From NCBI RefSeq assembly GCF_900109515.1, contig NZ_FOBD01000005.1:310001-374000 (forward strand): a stretch of DNA of 64,000 nt, given 5' to 3'. Below the pieces are notes generated by a model. The model was given only the letters and a program-made list of their open reading frames with translations. It made no database searches and had not been told where the DNA came from. Source of the DNA: Paenibacillus sp. OK003. Its GTDB lineage: Bacteria; Bacillota; Bacilli; Paenibacillales; Paenibacillaceae. A program made the translations under genes and the position numbers. Within the stretch, counting starts at the first letter, position 1. The number at the start of each line of letters is the position of its first letter. Of this stretch, positions 28,204-39,739 are shown piece by piece.

Positions 28204-31203
28204 TTGAAGATGAAGGGAAGCTGGTGGAGACGAATCGCTATTCTCGCGTTATCGGCAGGGCTACTGGCAGGAAGTACATCCATACAGGCATGGAATGGCA
28301 AGGCAGATGCGGCTGCCGGAAATCATAACTATGCGGAAGCATTGCAGAAGGCGGTTTATTTCTATGAAACACAGCGTTCAGGGAAATTGCCGGAAGACAA
28401 CCGGGTGGAATGGCGTGGTGATTCCGGATTAAATGACGGAGCGGATGTTGGGGTTGATTTGACCGGAGGATGGTACGATGCCGGAGATCATGTGAAATTT
28501 GGTCTGCCTATGGCCTATTCAGCTACGATGTTAGCTTGGTCTGTTGTGGAGTACCGTGAAGGATACGAGCAGGCAGGGCAACTGGAGGAGATTAAGGATA
28601 ACTTGAGATGGGCCACAGACTATTTTGTGAAAGCGCATACGAAACCAAATGAATTATGGGGACAGGTTGGAGCAGGCAATACAGACCATGCCTGGTGGGG
28701 ACCGGCTGAAGTGATGCAGATGAACCGTCCTGCTTATAAGATCGACGCATCCTGTCCGGGAAGTGAACTTGCGGGTGAAACCGCAGCGGCACTCGCTTCT
28801 TCGTCCATTGTGTTCCGTGACAATGACCCGGCTTATGCCAATAAACTGCTTCAGCATGCCAAGGAATTGTACAGCTTCGCGGATACGTATCGAGGCAAAT
28901 ATTCGGATTGCATTACAGATGCCCAATCGTTCTACAATTCATGGACAGGTTACTATGATGAACTCGCCTGGGCTGCAACATGGTTATATATGGCGACAAA
29001 TGATAGCGCTTACTTGTCCAAAGCGATTGCTACGGCCAATCTGTGGCAGGCGGATGGACAGAACGGGAACTGGGCCTACACATGGACCCAAGGCTGGGAT
29101 GACAAACATTACGGAGCCCAGATTCTGCTGGCTCGCATTACGTCGAGTCTGAACATGCCAGAAGCGACACGGTTCATTCAATCCACGGAGCGTAATCTGG
29201 ATTATTGGTCAGTAGGCACAAATGGACAACGGATCAAGTATACACCGGGCGGGCTTGCCTGGCTTGATACATGGGGATCGCTCCGTTATGCAGCGAATGC
29301 ATCCTTTATTGCTTTTGTGTACTCCGACTGGGTCAGTGATCCGGTGAAAAAAGCAAGATATCAGGATTTTGCCGTTTCGCAAATGAACTATATTCTAGGG
29401 GATAATCCTCGCCAGAGCAGTTATGTGGTTGGTTATGGGCAGAATCCGCCTAAGCACCCACATCACCGAACCTCCCACAGTTCATGGATGAATTCTGAGA
29501 ATACACCTTCAGAGCACCGTCACACGTTGTACGGAGCGATGGTTGGTGGACCGGATGCATCGGATGCCTATACCGATTCCATTGGAGACTATGTCAGCAA
29601 TGAGGTGGCAACCGATTACAATGCAGGCTTTACAGGTGCGTTAGCCAAGATGAATCTGTTATTCGGCCAGAATGATCAGCCCATCGCGAATTTCCCGGCA
29701 CCGGAAGTGAAGACAGATGAGTTCTTTGTCGAAGCTGCCGTGAAAGCATCCGGTTCCAATTACACGGAAATCAAGGCTCAACTGAACAATCGTTCCGGCT
29801 GGCCTGCGCGGATGGGGGATAAGTTGTCCTTTCGTTATTTCCTGGATCTGAGTGAAGTTTACGCAGCAGGATATACCGTATCCGATGTCAATGTTACAAC
29901 CGCATACTCCGAGGGAGCGACCGTATCCCAACCGGTTGTGGTTGATGCTGCCAAACGAATCTACGCTGTTACGGCGGACTTTACCGGAACGAAGATATAT
30001 CCAGGCGGTGAAGGACATTATCGCAAAGAGGTCCAGTTCCGCATTACCGGCCCGCAAGGCGCGTGGAATGCGAATAACGATCATTCATTCCAGGGCTTGG
30101 GCACAGGCAATGTGACGAAGAGCGTATATCTCCCAGTCTACGATGCGGGAAAACGGATATACGGTCAGGAACCTGTTGTCACACCGGTCGTCACGCCTGT
30201 TGCACCTTCGGGGGTGCAGGCTGTTTCAGGGAATGCTCAGGTAATCCTGAACTGGGCAGCATCACCTGGGGCAGAATCGTACACCGTGAAGCGTGCCGAG
30301 GTGAGTGGGGGTCCATATACTTCTGTAGCGACAGGTGTGCATGGATTGACGTACACGAACACGGGGCTCACGAACGGGAAGACCTATTATTATGTGGTGA
30401 CGGCTGTTAATTCGGCCGGGGAATCGGCCGGGTCTGCACCAGCCTCTGCCACGCCGCAGGCTGGAACATCGTTGCCTGGCGCACTGACGTTAAGCGGTAC
30501 GGCAGGCAATGCCCAGTCGATTCTGACCTGGACGGCAGCGACGGGAGCTGTGACTTATAAGGTGCAGCGCTCCGTTGTGGGCGGTGCATATGCCGATGTG
30601 GCAACTGGATTGTCAGTGTTGAATTACATCGATGCAACAGCCGTAAATGGCACGGCGTACAGTTACCGAATCGCCGCCGTGAATGCGAGTGGACAGACAT
30701 TGTCCAATATCGTGACGGTGACACCGAGTGCGCCTCCGGCAACAACGGGCACGCTTGAGGTGCAGTATCGTAACGGAGGGTCAGGAACTTCCGGCAATGC
30801 GGTGACTCCGCAGTTTAATCTAAAAAACACAGGCAATCAGGCGATTGATCTGAGTACCGTGAGGCTCCGATATTATTTTACCAAAGATGGTGCAGGGGAT
30901 CTGACCTTCTGGTGTGATTATGCCCAGATCGGCACGGCCAATATTGAAGGCAAATTTGTCACGCTGACTCCGGCAACGGGTACAGCGGATACGTATCTGG
31001 AGATCAGCTTCAAATCCGGGGCTGGCAGCTTGGCTGCCGGAGCGGAGACGGGTGTGATCCAGGGGCGCTTTTCCAAGAATAATTGGAGCAATTTCGATCA
31101 GAGCAACGACTATTCCTATGATGCAACCAAGACGGCTTTTGCCGTCTGGAATCAGGTGACAGGGTTTCAGGGAGAGACGAAAGTCTGGGGCATGGAGCCG
31201 TAA
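28204..31203 (+). CDS. GH9 processive endoglucanase with CBM3c, two FnIII and CBM3
   Basis: A 999-residue secreted cellulase. It has a signal peptide (about 1-38), a GH9 (alpha/alpha)6 domain (about 45-490) with GGWYDAGDHVKFGLP (catalytic Asp), HPHHRTSHSSW and YTDSIGDYVSNEVATDYNAG (catalytic Glu), a CBM3c (about 498-640), FnIII modules (about 657-755 and 756-847) and a C-terminal cellulose-binding CBM3 (about 848-999). The GH9-CBM3c pair is typical of processive endoglucanases. The start is TTG at 28204, 8 nt after AGGAG; an ATG two codons later is possible. The GH48 gene follows after 77 nt, forming a synergistic exo/endo pair. Confidence 0.95.
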   Translation: MKMKGSWWRRIAILALSAGLLAGSTSIQAWNGKADAAAGNHNYAEALQKAVYFYETQRSGKLPEDNRVEWRGDSGLNDGADVGVDLTGGWYDAGDHVKFGLPMAYSATMLAWSVVEYREGYEQAGQLEEIKDNLRWATDYFVKAHTKPNELWGQVGAGNTDHAWWGPAEVMQMNRPAYKIDASCPGSELAGETAAALASSSIVFRDNDPAYANKLLQHAKELYSFADTYRGKYSDCITDAQSFYNSWTGYYDELAWAATWLYMATNDSAYLSKAIATANLWQADGQNGNWAYTWTQGWDDKHYGAQILLARITSSLNMPEATRFIQSTERNLDYWSVGTNGQRIKYTPGGLAWLDTWGSLRYAANASFIAFVYSDWVSDPVKKARYQDFAVSQMNYILGDNPRQSSYVVGYGQNPPKHPHHRTSHSSWMNSENTPSEHRHTLYGAMVGGPDASDAYTDSIGDYVSNEVATDYNAGFTGALAKMNLLFGQNDQPIANFPAPEVKTDEFFVEAAVKASGSNYTEIKAQLNNRSGWPARMGDKLSFRYFLDLSEVYAAGYTVSDVNVTTAYSEGATVSQPVVVDAAKRIYAVTADFTGTKIYPGGEGHYRKEVQFRITGPQGAWNANNDHSFQGLGTGNVTKSVYLPVYDAGKRIYGQEPVVTPVVTPVAPSGVQAVSGNAQVILNWAASPGAESYTVKRAEVSGGPYTSVATGVHGLTYTNTGLTNGKTYYYVVTAVNSAGESAGSAPASATPQAGTSLPGALTLSGTAGNAQSILTWTAATGAVTYKVQRSVVGGAYADVATGLSVLNYIDATAVNGTAYSYRIAAVNASGQTLSNIVTVTPSAPPATTGTLEVQYRNGGSGTSGNAVTPQFNLKNTGNQAIDLSTVRLRYYFTKDGAGDLTFWCDYAQIGTANIEGKFVTLTPATGTADTYLEISFKSGAGSLAAGAETGVIQGRFSKNNWSNFDQSNDYSYDATKTAFAVWNQVTGFQGETKVWGMEP

Positions 31204-31280
31204 CCTAAAAGGCAGTTTAACAGCATGCGCAGACCCACAGTAATTCAAATTGAATTTCACCATTCCAGGGAGGTATGTAC

Positions 31281-34200
31281 ATGTTGAGATCAGCAGCGAA
31301 AAAAAGTTTGTCTGCCATGCTGGCAGGGACCGTTATGCTGACCGGGTATACCGGTTTGTGGGCAGGGCCTCAAACGGTTTATGCCGAAGAACAGACTATT
31401 GATGCTCAGGCGGACGGAGTAAACGAAGCTCGATTTTTGCAATTGTATGATCAGCTGAAAGATCCGGCGAACGGTTATTTTTCTCCAGAGGGCATTCCGT
31501 ATCATTCCATTGAAACGCTGATGAGCGAGGCACCGGATTATGGACACATGACGACATCCGAGGCCTACAGTTACTGGCTCTGGCTGGAAACGATGTACGG
31601 TCACTATACGGGAGATTGGTCCAAACTGGAAGCGGCTTGGGACAGCATGGAGAAATACATCATTCCTGTCAATGAAGGTGACGGCAAGGAAGAGCAGCCT
31701 ACGATGAGTTATTACAATCCGAACAGCCCGGCCACCTATGCAGCGGAAAAACCTTTTCCCGATCAATATCCTTCTGCAATTAACGGTCAATATGCAGCCG
31801 GAAAAGACCCGCTTGATGCCGAGCTGAAAGCTTCCTACGGCAACAATCAGACGTACCTGATGCACTGGCTGCTGGATGTGGATAACTGGTACGGGTATGG
31901 CAACCTGCTGAATCCGAATCATACGGCGGCTTACGTGAATACGTTCCAGCGTGGAGAGCAGGAGTCTGTGTGGGAAGCCATTCCACACCCGTCTCAGGAC
32001 AATAAAACATTTGGCAAAACGGGCGAAGGTTTCATGAGCCTGTTCACCAAGGAGACCCAGGCACCGGCAGCCCAGTGGCGTTATACCAACGCAACGGATG
32101 CTGACGCACGTGCGGTGCAAGTCCTGTATTGGGCAAAGGAGATGGGTTACACCAATACGGCGTATCTGGATAAAGCGAAGAAAATGGGTGACTATCTGCG
32201 CTATGGGATGCACGACAAGTACTTCCAGAAGATCGGAAGTGCCAAGAACGGTACACCAACTGCCGGTACAGGCAAAGACTCTAATATGTATCTGATGGCA
32301 TGGTATACCTCATGGGGCGGCGGCCTTGGCGAGGGTGGGAACTGGGCTTGGCGGATTGGCGCCAGTCACACGCATCAGGCTTACCAGAATCCGGTGGCAG
32401 CTTATGCCTTGTCTGATCCGGCAGGCGGCCTGATTCCAAAATCAACAACAGCCAAGGCAGATTGGAATGCATCGCTGAAGCGCCAACTGGAGTTCTACAC
32501 CTGGTTACAATCTCACGAAGGGGCAATTGGCGGTGGAGCGACGAACAGTTTTGATGGCTCCTATAAAGCATACCCTGCCGGAACGAGTACGTTCTACGAC
32601 ATGGCTTATCAGGAAGCTCCGGTATATCGTGACCCTGATTCCAACACATGGTTCGGTTTCCAGGCCTGGTCGCTGGAGCGTGTAGCTGAGATGTATTACA
32701 TTCTTGCCGAGAGCGGGGACCTCAGCTCCGAGAACTTCCAGATGGCCAAAAAAGTCATTACCAAGTGGGTCGACTGGGCCAAGGATTATGTATTCGTCGA
32801 TGAGCGTCCGGTGACGGATGCACAAGGATATTATCTGAACGCCGCAGGTCAGCGGATACTTGGCGGTACCAATGCACAGGTTGCCACTACACCTGCACCG
32901 GGCGAATTCTGGATTCCAGGCAGCCAGGAATGGCAGGGGCAACCGGATAAATGGAATGGGTTCAGTTCCTTTACGAACAATCCTAATTTCCATGTGGTAA
33001 CCAAAGATCCTGCTCAGGATACAGGCGTGCTGGGGAGCTATATCAAAACGCTGACGTTCTTTGCAGCGGGAACTCAAGCCGAAGGCGGCGTGCTCAGTGC
33101 CAAAGGTCAGGAAGCCAAAGATATGGCTGAGAAACTGTTGAACACGGCGTGGGATTACAATGATGGTGTGGGGATCGTGACCGAGGAAGTTCGTAAAGAC
33201 TACTTCCGCTTCTTCGCCAAAGAGATTTATATTCCGGCGAACTGGACGGGAACCTTCGGACAGGGGAACACGATACCGGGTACAGCCGGCGTACCTTCTG
33301 ACCCGGCCAAAGGTGGTAATGGCGTATACATTGGTTATTCTGACCTGCGTCCAGCCATCAAGCAAGATCCGGCATGGGCTTATCTGGATAATCTGTACAA
33401 AACGTCGTATAATCCAACAACGAAAAAATGGGAAAATGGCGCACCAACCTTTACGTATCACCGTTTCTGGTCACAGGTGGATATGGCTACCGCATATGGC
33501 GAATATGATCGTCTCCTTGGTGACGCAGGAGGCCCCGTCGTCCAAGTGCCAGCAGCTCCGGCTGGTCTGACCGCTGCAGCAGGCAGTGAAAAGATTGTTC
33601 TGAACTGGAACGCATCCACGGGTGCCGCTTCTTACACGGTAAAACGTGCAGAGGTGAACGGTGGCCCGTATACTTCCGTAGCAACAGGGGTTACCGGTTC
33701 GACCTTCACGGATACAGGACTGACGAATGGAAAAACGTACTATTATGTAGTGACGGCAGTGAATACGGCTGGTGAATCTGCACCTTCTGCTCAAGCCTCT
33801 GCAACACCGCAAGCGGGAACTTCCATACCGGGAGTGTTAACCCTTACGGGAACGGCAGGCAACAATCAGGCTGTGCTGACATGGACCGCATCGACCGGAG
33901 CTGCAAGTTACAAGGTACAACGCTCGGTAGCAAGTGGAGCCTACACTGATCTGGCTACAGGTCTGACGGCATTGACATACACGGATGCCACGGCAGTGAA
34001 CAATACCGCATACAATTACCGCGTGGTGGCAGTAAATGCAAGCGGACAGACCTTGTCCAATATAGTGACCGTGACACCTACAGCGCCTCCTGTAACAACA
34101 GGTGCACTTGAAGTGCAATATCGCAATGGCGGTTCAGGGACGTCAGGCAATGCGGTGAACCCGCAGTTCAATGTCAAAAACACAGGCACGACAGCAGTGG

Positions 34201-34556
34201 ATCTGAGCCAGGTGAAGCTGCGGTATTATTTTACGAAGGATAGTGCATCCGATCTGAGTTTCTGGTGTGATTACGCCCAGATTGGCAGCGCCAACGTTGA
34301 AGCTCACTTTGTGACCATAGATCCGGCTAAAGGCACAGCGGATACGTATCTGGAGATTGGGTTCAAATCCGGGGCAGGCAGTTTGGCTGCCGGAGCAGAG
34401 ACGGGAATGATTCAGGGGCGCTTCTCGAAGAACAACTGGACGAATTTTGATCAGAGCAATGACTATTCTTTTGATGCGACCAAAACGGCCTTTAGCGCTT
34501 GGAACAAAGTGACCGCTTATATTGGCGGAGTCAACGCTTGGGGCATTGAGCCATAA
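31281..34556 (+). CDS. GH48 reducing-end cellobiohydrolase with two FnIII and CBM3
   Basis: A 1091-residue secreted exocellulase with a signal peptide (about 1-35) and a GH48 domain (about 42-745) with the conserved TSEAYSYWLWLE segment holding the acid/base Glu. Two FnIII modules (about 759-848 and 849-940) and CBM3 (about 941-1091) follow. GH48 enzymes release cellobiose processively from reducing ends and act with GH9 endoglucanases, here encoded 77 nt upstream. The last ~340 residues closely match the GH9 protein's tail. AGGGAGG places the start at ATG 31281, not the overlapping ATG at 31275. A strong terminator follows. Confidence 0.95.
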   Translation: MLRSAAKKSLSAMLAGTVMLTGYTGLWAGPQTVYAEEQTIDAQADGVNEARFLQLYDQLKDPANGYFSPEGIPYHSIETLMSEAPDYGHMTTSEAYSYWLWLETMYGHYTGDWSKLEAAWDSMEKYIIPVNEGDGKEEQPTMSYYNPNSPATYAAEKPFPDQYPSAINGQYAAGKDPLDAELKASYGNNQTYLMHWLLDVDNWYGYGNLLNPNHTAAYVNTFQRGEQESVWEAIPHPSQDNKTFGKTGEGFMSLFTKETQAPAAQWRYTNATDADARAVQVLYWAKEMGYTNTAYLDKAKKMGDYLRYGMHDKYFQKIGSAKNGTPTAGTGKDSNMYLMAWYTSWGGGLGEGGNWAWRIGASHTHQAYQNPVAAYALSDPAGGLIPKSTTAKADWNASLKRQLEFYTWLQSHEGAIGGGATNSFDGSYKAYPAGTSTFYDMAYQEAPVYRDPDSNTWFGFQAWSLERVAEMYYILAESGDLSSENFQMAKKVITKWVDWAKDYVFVDERPVTDAQGYYLNAAGQRILGGTNAQVATTPAPGEFWIPGSQEWQGQPDKWNGFSSFTNNPNFHVVTKDPAQDTGVLGSYIKTLTFFAAGTQAEGGVLSAKGQEAKDMAEKLLNTAWDYNDGVGIVTEEVRKDYFRFFAKEIYIPANWTGTFGQGNTIPGTAGVPSDPAKGGNGVYIGYSDLRPAIKQDPAWAYLDNLYKTSYNPTTKKWENGAPTFTYHRFWSQVDMATAYGEYDRLLGDAGGPVVQVPAAPAGLTAAAGSEKIVLNWNASTGAASYTVKRAEVNGGPYTSVATGVTGSTFTDTGLTNGKTYYYVVTAVNTAGESAPSAQASATPQAGTSIPGVLTLTGTAGNNQAVLTWTASTGAASYKVQRSVASGAYTDLATGLTALTYTDATAVNNTAYNYRVVAVNASGQTLSNIVTVTPTAPPVTTGALEVQYRNGGSGTSGNAVNPQFNVKNTGTTAVDLSQVKLRYYFTKDSASDLSFWCDYAQIGSANVEAHFVTIDPAKGTADTYLEIGFKSGAGSLAAGAETGMIQGRFSKNNWTNFDQSNDYSFDATKTAFSAWNKVTAYIGGVNAWGIEP

Positions 34557-34581
34557 TCCATTCATATTGAAACAGAGTATA

Positions 34582-34606
34582 GCCGGGGAGAAATCCCCGG
34601 CTTTTT
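34582..34606 (+). terminator. Terminator of cellulase operon
   Basis: A perfect GCCGGGGA/TCCCCGGC stem with a GAAA loop and T5, 25 nt after the GH48 stop. Confidence 0.95.
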
Positions 34607-34981
34607 ACGTGTTGATTTTAGGATTACGGGTATTCATAATCGGGAAATGAACCATAGTAATGTTTACCATATATAGAATTTAAACATTAAAATATAGGTC
34701 ATATGACGCATGTCCTAAGTGATGAGCGGCATAGGCTTCTTTTCTGCGTAAAACGAAGCGCAGCAAATAGTTACAATAATTTAACCTTTGAAAAAGAAGT
34801 GATTTGCGGTAGTTTTAGCCCACTGGTGTGAGAATTTTCCCTGATTCTTAGTGCTCAAGCCTGTCTGATCGAATACAGGACTTTGGACTGATGATCGTTA
34901 TGGACAGCCCGTTTTACAATGGGGCAAGCCCGGCAATGAGGCCAGGTTAAAATTCTGTAACATCAGGGGGAACACGACATC
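34607..34981 (+). other. Intergenic region / possible long leader of NlpC/P60 gene
   Basis: 375 bp without an ORF. Small hairpins are visible (CTGCG/CGCAG near 34743-34765, CCTGT/ACAGG near 34860-34880, and GC-rich pairs around 34905-34945). I looked for the conserved blocks of the c-di-AMP (ydaO) and c-di-GMP riboswitches, which often precede such hydrolases, and did not find them. Confidence 0.4.
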
Positions 34982-35797
34982 ATGAACTGGAAAAGCAAGA
35001 TCATTACTGCAAGTGTAACAGCAACGATGCTGATGGGAAGTCTGACAACAGGAGCATTAACGACACCTGCATCGGCAGCTGCCGTTGAAAATTCAAAAGT
35101 TAAAGTCATCTGGGGAGTTAATTTGCGTACATCGCCATCTTCTTCCGCGAGCATTGTTCGTTTGGTGCCAAAAGGAGAGATTGTCACGGTAGTGCAAAAA
35201 TCTGGATCAGGCTGGTATAAAGTTACGGACTCCGGTAACCGGACAGGATACATATCTTCTTCTTCAAAATATACACAAGCCGTGAAAGGCAACACGACAA
35301 CAGGAAGTGGCAGTACTAGTGGATCTGGTTCAGACAGCAGTACGTCTGTTACAGGCAGTGCTTCCGTGGAGAAAGTCATAGCTGCTGGCATGAAATATTG
35401 GGGGACGCCTTATGAGTTTGGCGCAAGTCGTAACAGTACGGCTACGTTTGATTGTTCAAGCTTTGTCCGCCAGGCATTTATTGATGCGCTCGGAATCAAG
35501 CTTCCATCCGATTCGCGTAAACAAGGTGCTTATGTGAAAGCCAACGGTACGGTTCAGACGAATTGGAAAAATCTGAAGCGTGGTGACCTGATGTACTTTA
35601 TGTCCTACAAAGGCAGCTCAGCTTCATCGTACTCTGGTGTGAACAAATCTACTGCTACGATTACCCACACGGGAATTTATCTGGGTGACGGCAAAATCCT
35701 GCACACCTATTCCAATGCTGGCGGCGGTGTAACGATTAGTGATATCTCCGGCAAACATTGGGAGTACCGTTTCCTGTTTGGCGGAAGTGCACTTTAA
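34982..35797 (+). CDS. SH3b-NlpC/P60 peptidoglycan endopeptidase (secreted)
   Basis: A 271-residue secreted protein. It has a signal peptide (1-33, ending ASAA), a bacterial SH3 domain (about 40-95, VNLRTSPSSSASIV then GWYKV and GYISS), a Gly/Ser/Thr-rich linker (100-128), and an NlpC/P60 domain to the end. The catalytic Cys lies in FDCSSFV, His in ITHTGIYLG, and the third polar residue in ILHTYS. It cleaves stem peptides (D-Glu/diamino-acid bond) during wall turnover. The RBS GGGGGAAC precedes the ATG. It is monocistronic with a strong terminator. Confidence 0.93.
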   Translation: MNWKSKIITASVTATMLMGSLTTGALTTPASAAAVENSKVKVIWGVNLRTSPSSSASIVRLVPKGEIVTVVQKSGSGWYKVTDSGNRTGYISSSSKYTQAVKGNTTTGSGSTSGSGSDSSTSVTGSASVEKVIAAGMKYWGTPYEFGASRNSTATFDCSSFVRQAFIDALGIKLPSDSRKQGAYVKANGTVQTNWKNLKRGDLMYFMSYKGSSASSYSGVNKSTATITHTGIYLGDGKILHTYSNAGGGVTISDISGKHWEYRFLFGGSAL

Positions 35798-35833
35798 GTT
35801 CCGGCATGCTTCTTAAATAATGGCCACATATAT

Positions 35834-35879
35834 AGAACCTTCCATCTCTGCCTATGCGGGGGATGGAAGGTTCTTTTTG
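35834..35879. terminator. Bidirectional terminator
   Basis: The 13-bp stem AGAACCTTCCATC/GATGGAAGGTTCT is followed by TTTTTG. It lies between the convergent NlpC/P60 and ArsR-type genes. Confidence 0.92.
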
Positions 35880-35887
35880 TTGTTTAT

Positions 35888-36796
35888 TTAGTCCTGGTAG
35901 TACAGACGGAACAGAATATCCTGATCATAGTTGCCGAATCCTTGACCATACAACGTCAGCCCGCCCACATGCTGCGCATCTTCCTCCACGGAGAGGCGTA
36001 ATGTCCACTGATTGCGTTCTACAGGAATATCCGCAAGCGTAATTTCGGACATATGCTGTCCATCAATAAATGTGCCCTCATGGGTGATCCGCAGCACCTT
36101 GAGCATGCCGTATTGATTGACACTGTCGCTCCACCATTCCGGTGTGAACATGCCGCGTCCATTTCCGGAATCTCCAGGACTTGTCCATTCACCTAATCGA
36201 ATTCCGTTGAGCATGAAGGTAATATCCGAAGGCCAGTTTGGGTTGACCGAAGGGGCCTCTGAACCTATCTCAAGTGACAATTCAATGGCACTGATCTGTT
36301 GACCTGACAAGATATAGTTTGGAATTTTGTATTCCACGAAGCCACGTCCAAACCAGAGAATATGGGCATGCATCCGCTCGGGATCTAGAAAATAGCGTGG
36401 ATCATCATATTGTCCAATGACCTGATTGGATGTAGCCAAACCACAAGTTGGATACACATCAAAATGAGTGTAATGCCCGACAGGGATTGCTACTTCATGA
36501 AGCTTGCGAATGGTGCCCGTTTCCTGTGGCATGGAGATGCCAATCCAATCGACAGCGAGGCTGTTCATTTTGTGCGTGCCGCCATCCTTGCGAATCATTT
36601 TGGACTGAATAATGCCCACATCCTGAAGCTTGCGAACATGCATGGTTACAATTGCGCTGCTGAGGCCGAGTGATGCGGCAATGTCCTTCACGTTCATTGG
36701 GGTCTCCGCGACAAGCCTGATAATCTGCAGACGGACTTCACTCGCGAGTGCCTCGTATAGGGGCAGCCACTCTGCATCGGTATTTGCTCTAATCAC
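35888..36796 (-). CDS. ArsR-type winged-helix regulator with C-terminal sensor domain
   Basis: A 302-residue regulator. Residues about 10-75 form an ArsR-like winged helix (YEALASEVRLQIIRLVAE, then MNVKDIAASLGLSSAIVTMHVRKL). The remaining ~220 residues form a beta-rich domain that is not a metal-binding ArsR end, suggesting sugar sensing. GGAGG sits 7 nt before the GTG start. It is divergent from the GH51 gene across a 179-bp gap containing an inverted repeat, so it very likely controls that gene, with arabinose oligomers as a plausible ligand (inference). Confidence 0.85.
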   Translation of the reverse strand: MIRANTDAEWLPLYEALASEVRLQIIRLVAETPMNVKDIAASLGLSSAIVTMHVRKLQDVGIIQSKMIRKDGGTHKMNSLAVDWIGISMPQETGTIRKLHEVAIPVGHYTHFDVYPTCGLATSNQVIGQYDDPRYFLDPERMHAHILWFGRGFVEYKIPNYILSGQQISAIELSLEIGSEAPSVNPNWPSDITFMLNGIRLGEWTSPGDSGNGRGMFTPEWWSDSVNQYGMLKVLRITHEGTFIDGQHMSEITLADIPVERNQWTLRLSVEEDAQHVGGLTLYGQGFGNYDQDILFRLYYQD

Positions 36797-36900
36797 ATCT
36801 GTTCCTCCATTTATAATTTATAGAATTAAGTTAAACATAAATCCATTCAAAAGAATAACATTTTGCAAAATTCAGGTTGAAATTGGTGCCATAATCGATT

Positions 36901-38481
<1,581 letters not shown>

Positions 38482-38586
38482 TAGATCAGGCAGACTCATG
38501 CGGGTTGCACCGGCAATAAAGGAACAAAGGAGCACAGGCCACGCTATAACACACCAATCGCCGGATTACTGCGGCCTCAAATTAGA

Positions 38587-38628
38587 AAAAAAGGCTGGAT
38601 GGGAGTGTATACGCATCCAGCCTTTTTT
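38587..38628. terminator. Terminator after abfA
   Basis: A perfect 15-bp stem AAAAAAGGCTGGATG/CATCCAGCCTTTTTT, symmetrical and so active in both directions. Confidence 0.95.
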
Positions 38629-38650
38629 CGTGATATAAAAAACGTGTACT

Positions 38651-38690
38651 ATTTCGCCATATAGAGTGTCCCGGGTTCTTTAGACGTTTC
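38651..38690 (+). repeat. Intergenic repeat copy 2 (partner at 13537-13575)
   Basis: Carries ATATAGAGTGTC followed by a GTTCTTTAGA-type segment, like the intergenic copy near 13.55 kb. It lies in the 357-bp gap 38482-38838, which otherwise holds only terminator hairpins. Confidence 0.4.
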
Positions 38691-38761
38691 GACAAACAGC
38701 TTCCCTAGACAGTTGACTAAAAATATTCGCTAAACTTGGGAATTCGGATGAACTATTCAAA

Positions 38762-38811
38762 ACAGGCAGTCCCTTAAAGTCGCGCATACTTACGACCTGG
38801 GGACAGCCTTT
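38762..38811 (-). terminator. Terminator for metallo-hydrolase gene
   Basis: AGGCAGTCCC and GGGACAGCCT pair (9 of 10) around a 30-nt loop, 28 nt past the stop of the minus-strand gene, with a short TTTT tail. Confidence 0.55.
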
Positions 38812-38838
38812 TCAGCATAGCATGTCTCAACGAAAATT

Positions 38839-39612
38839 TTACTCCAACCCGGCTCCCGGCCCGAACACAAAGCTCTCGCCATCGCGTGGAATGAGCACTT
38901 GTCCGTCCAGTTGTTCGGATGCCAGATAACTGGCGAGGTCCATCCGGGACATCATGCAATGGTTAATGGCATCCATATGCACGGCAATGACATGAGCACT
39001 CGGTGCAAGGCGTTTCACGGCAGCTACGTCAGGCCCGTCCATCGTGATTGGATCTCCTTGCAGGAAGCGGGCACCACCAGCATTTACTACAATCACCTCA
39101 GGATGATATTGACGAATGGCTTCGGCTGGCTCTTCACACCAGATAGTATCCCCGGCGATATAGGCGACAGGTTCTCCGTCGGCTTCCAATACAAAACCAG
39201 ACACCTTGCCCATACGTTCGCCGATTTCTCCGGTTCCGTGATGTCCTGAAGTGCGGGCAAAACGGACAGAATGATACTCATGTTTCTCATCCACGGCGGT
39301 AACGTTGGTAAATCCGGCTCCAGTGAACACGGCTTCATCTCCTGGCTGGCACAGCAGAGGTATATCCTTGCGGAGCTGCTTCGCTGCTGCTTCATCCCAG
39401 TGATCGGGGTGGGTATGCGTAACGATCACCAGATCGGGATTCACATAATCCGTTTCCGTCTCGGGTAAAGAGACTCTAGGATTGCGTAATTCCTTGGGCG
39501 TGTTCGGGAAAGCAGGCATCACTTCTTTATCCATCAACATGGGATCAACCAGTATATTCAGACCCCCATATTCCAACCATAATGTAGCATTACGAATCAA
39601 TTGAATTTTCAT
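38839..39612 (-). CDS. MBL-fold metallo-hydrolase
   Basis: A 257-residue metallo-beta-lactamase-fold protein. The zinc motif HTHPDHWD (about residue 66-73) is intact, with further ligands in SGHHGTGEIG, AGDTIW and HMDAINHC. The size and lack of export signal fit cytoplasmic YtkL/UlaG-like hydrolases of uncertain substrate. AAGGAGTG precedes the ATG. It is divergent from an Lrp/AsnC regulator 127 bp away, which may control it. Confidence 0.88.
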   Translation of the reverse strand: MKIQLIRNATLWLEYGGLNILVDPMLMDKEVMPAFPNTPKELRNPRVSLPETETDYVNPDLVIVTHTHPDHWDEAAAKQLRKDIPLLCQPGDEAVFTGAGFTNVTAVDEKHEYHSVRFARTSGHHGTGEIGERMGKVSGFVLEADGEPVAYIAGDTIWCEEPAEAIRQYHPEVIVVNAGGARFLQGDPITMDGPDVAAVKRLAPSAHVIAVHMDAINHCMMSRMDLASYLASEQLDGQVLIPRDGESFVFGPGAGLE

Positions 39613-39739
39613 TGAACCTGCACTCCTTCGGGAATTAATGTTATTATCCTATATGTTATACAACCCGTTTATGGGCGTAAATAACACACTGAAAGAAAAC
39701 AGGCCACTTTAATTTCAAGTTGAAAGGATTGCAAAATAG

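Noticed and set aside
31290..33461. Two ~310-codon open frames antisense to the GH48 gene.
   Set aside because: Shadows of a strongly biased coding frame; the sense strand is a clear GH48.
34607..34981. c-di-AMP (ydaO) or c-di-GMP riboswitch before the NlpC/P60 gene.
   Set aside because: Such riboswitches often precede these genes, but none of their conserved sequence blocks was found; only short unconnected hairpins are present.
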